From contig URBG01000006.1 of NCBI GenBank assembly GCA_900546055.1, positions 1-51,450 on the forward strand: DNA of 51,450 nucleotides, read 5' to 3'. The stretch comes from an uncultured Mycoplasmatota bacterium (lineage in GTDB: Bacteria > Bacillota_I > Bacilli_A > RF39 > UBA660). A model generated the notes under the pieces. That model worked only from the letters and a program-made list of their open reading frames with translations, was not told the origin of the DNA and did not search any database. Position numbers and translations under genes: made by a program. Position 1 is the stretch's first letter, and the number at the start of each line of letters is the position of its first letter. Positions 51,380-51,450 of this stretch are shown piece by piece.

Positions 51380-51413
51380 AACTTTAGTTAGAGTAATAAC
51401 TAAAGTTTTTTTT
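51380..51413 (+). terminator. Terminator of the three-gene collar operon
   Basis: AACTTTAGTTA, loop GAGTAA, TAACTAAAGTT, T run. Eleven perfect pairs. Confidence 0.85.
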
Positions 51414-51442
51414 GTGAATTTAAGTTGAAAATATTGACAATA

Positions 51443-51450
51443 GGGGGGGG
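51443..51450. other. G8 run at the contig end
   Basis: Eight G at the very end of an AT-rich region. Two-colour sequencers call no signal as G, so this is a likely read-end artefact and not genomic sequence. Confidence 0.5.

Overview
The window joins sequence from two different organisms. Positions 1 to about 2300 are GC-rich (roughly 60 percent by eye) and look actinobacterial, most like Bifidobacterium: a reverse-strand DNA polymerase IV cut by the window edge and an EamA-type exporter. From about 2310 to the end the DNA is AT-rich (roughly 30 percent GC). It carries a Bacillota (Bacilli-like) gene set with standard stop codons: gpsB-rnpB, rodZ-pgsA-recA-rny, recU-PBP1, dnaD-nth, engB/der, spoVIF/spoIVA/hup. 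The switch falls inside a tRNA-Ser gene whose acceptor stem no longer pairs, so I read positions 1 to about 2300 as a metagenome assembly chimera, not transferred DNA. The window ends in a G8 run, another likely technical mark.

The AT-rich organism is probably an uncultured, anaerobic, gut-type member of the Bacilli. It has only an oxygen-sensitive class III ribonucleotide reductase in view and retains two sporulation genes, one behind a sigma-E-like promoter.

Layout: tRNA array (2236-2794); orphan MvaI/BcnI-like nuclease; xthA; ferritin-like protein; lemA-htpX; a thioredoxin-like lipid-side protein; a P1 peptidase fused to a C39-like domain (8883-10529). A 4.75-kb integrative element follows (10608-15374), bounded by a 17-bp repeat of the tRNA-Ala 3' end, with initiator-like, cargo, regulator, excisionase-like and integrase genes. 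Next come an ABC transporter, a Tam41-type CDP-DAG synthase, engB, der, spoVIF, an inserted AIPR-type defence gene, spoIVA, a gene behind a possible RNA switch, hup, cca, dnaD, nth, PBP1, recU, an acyltransferase/acyl-activating operon, gpsB, rnpB, rodZ, pgsA, recA, rny, a deacetylase lipoprotein and nrdD/nrdG.

The last 4.3 kb holds three tandem surface-type genes with phage tail-collar domains and histidine-rich needle repeats. The first begins with a type IV pilin signal.

Most unusual points: (1) the glycyl-radical segment of NrdD is missing from the main gene and sits in a separate 53-codon gene just downstream; (2) a pseudopilin-tail-collar fusion with two secreted paralogues; (3) a mitochondrial-type CDP-DAG synthase in a bacterium, with PgsA and acyl-activation genes in the same window and a start region that suggests an AUA start or frameshift; (4) a short leader with two mutually exclusive hairpins over a ribosome binding site; (5) the small tRNA-Ala element and its unknown membrane cargo protein.
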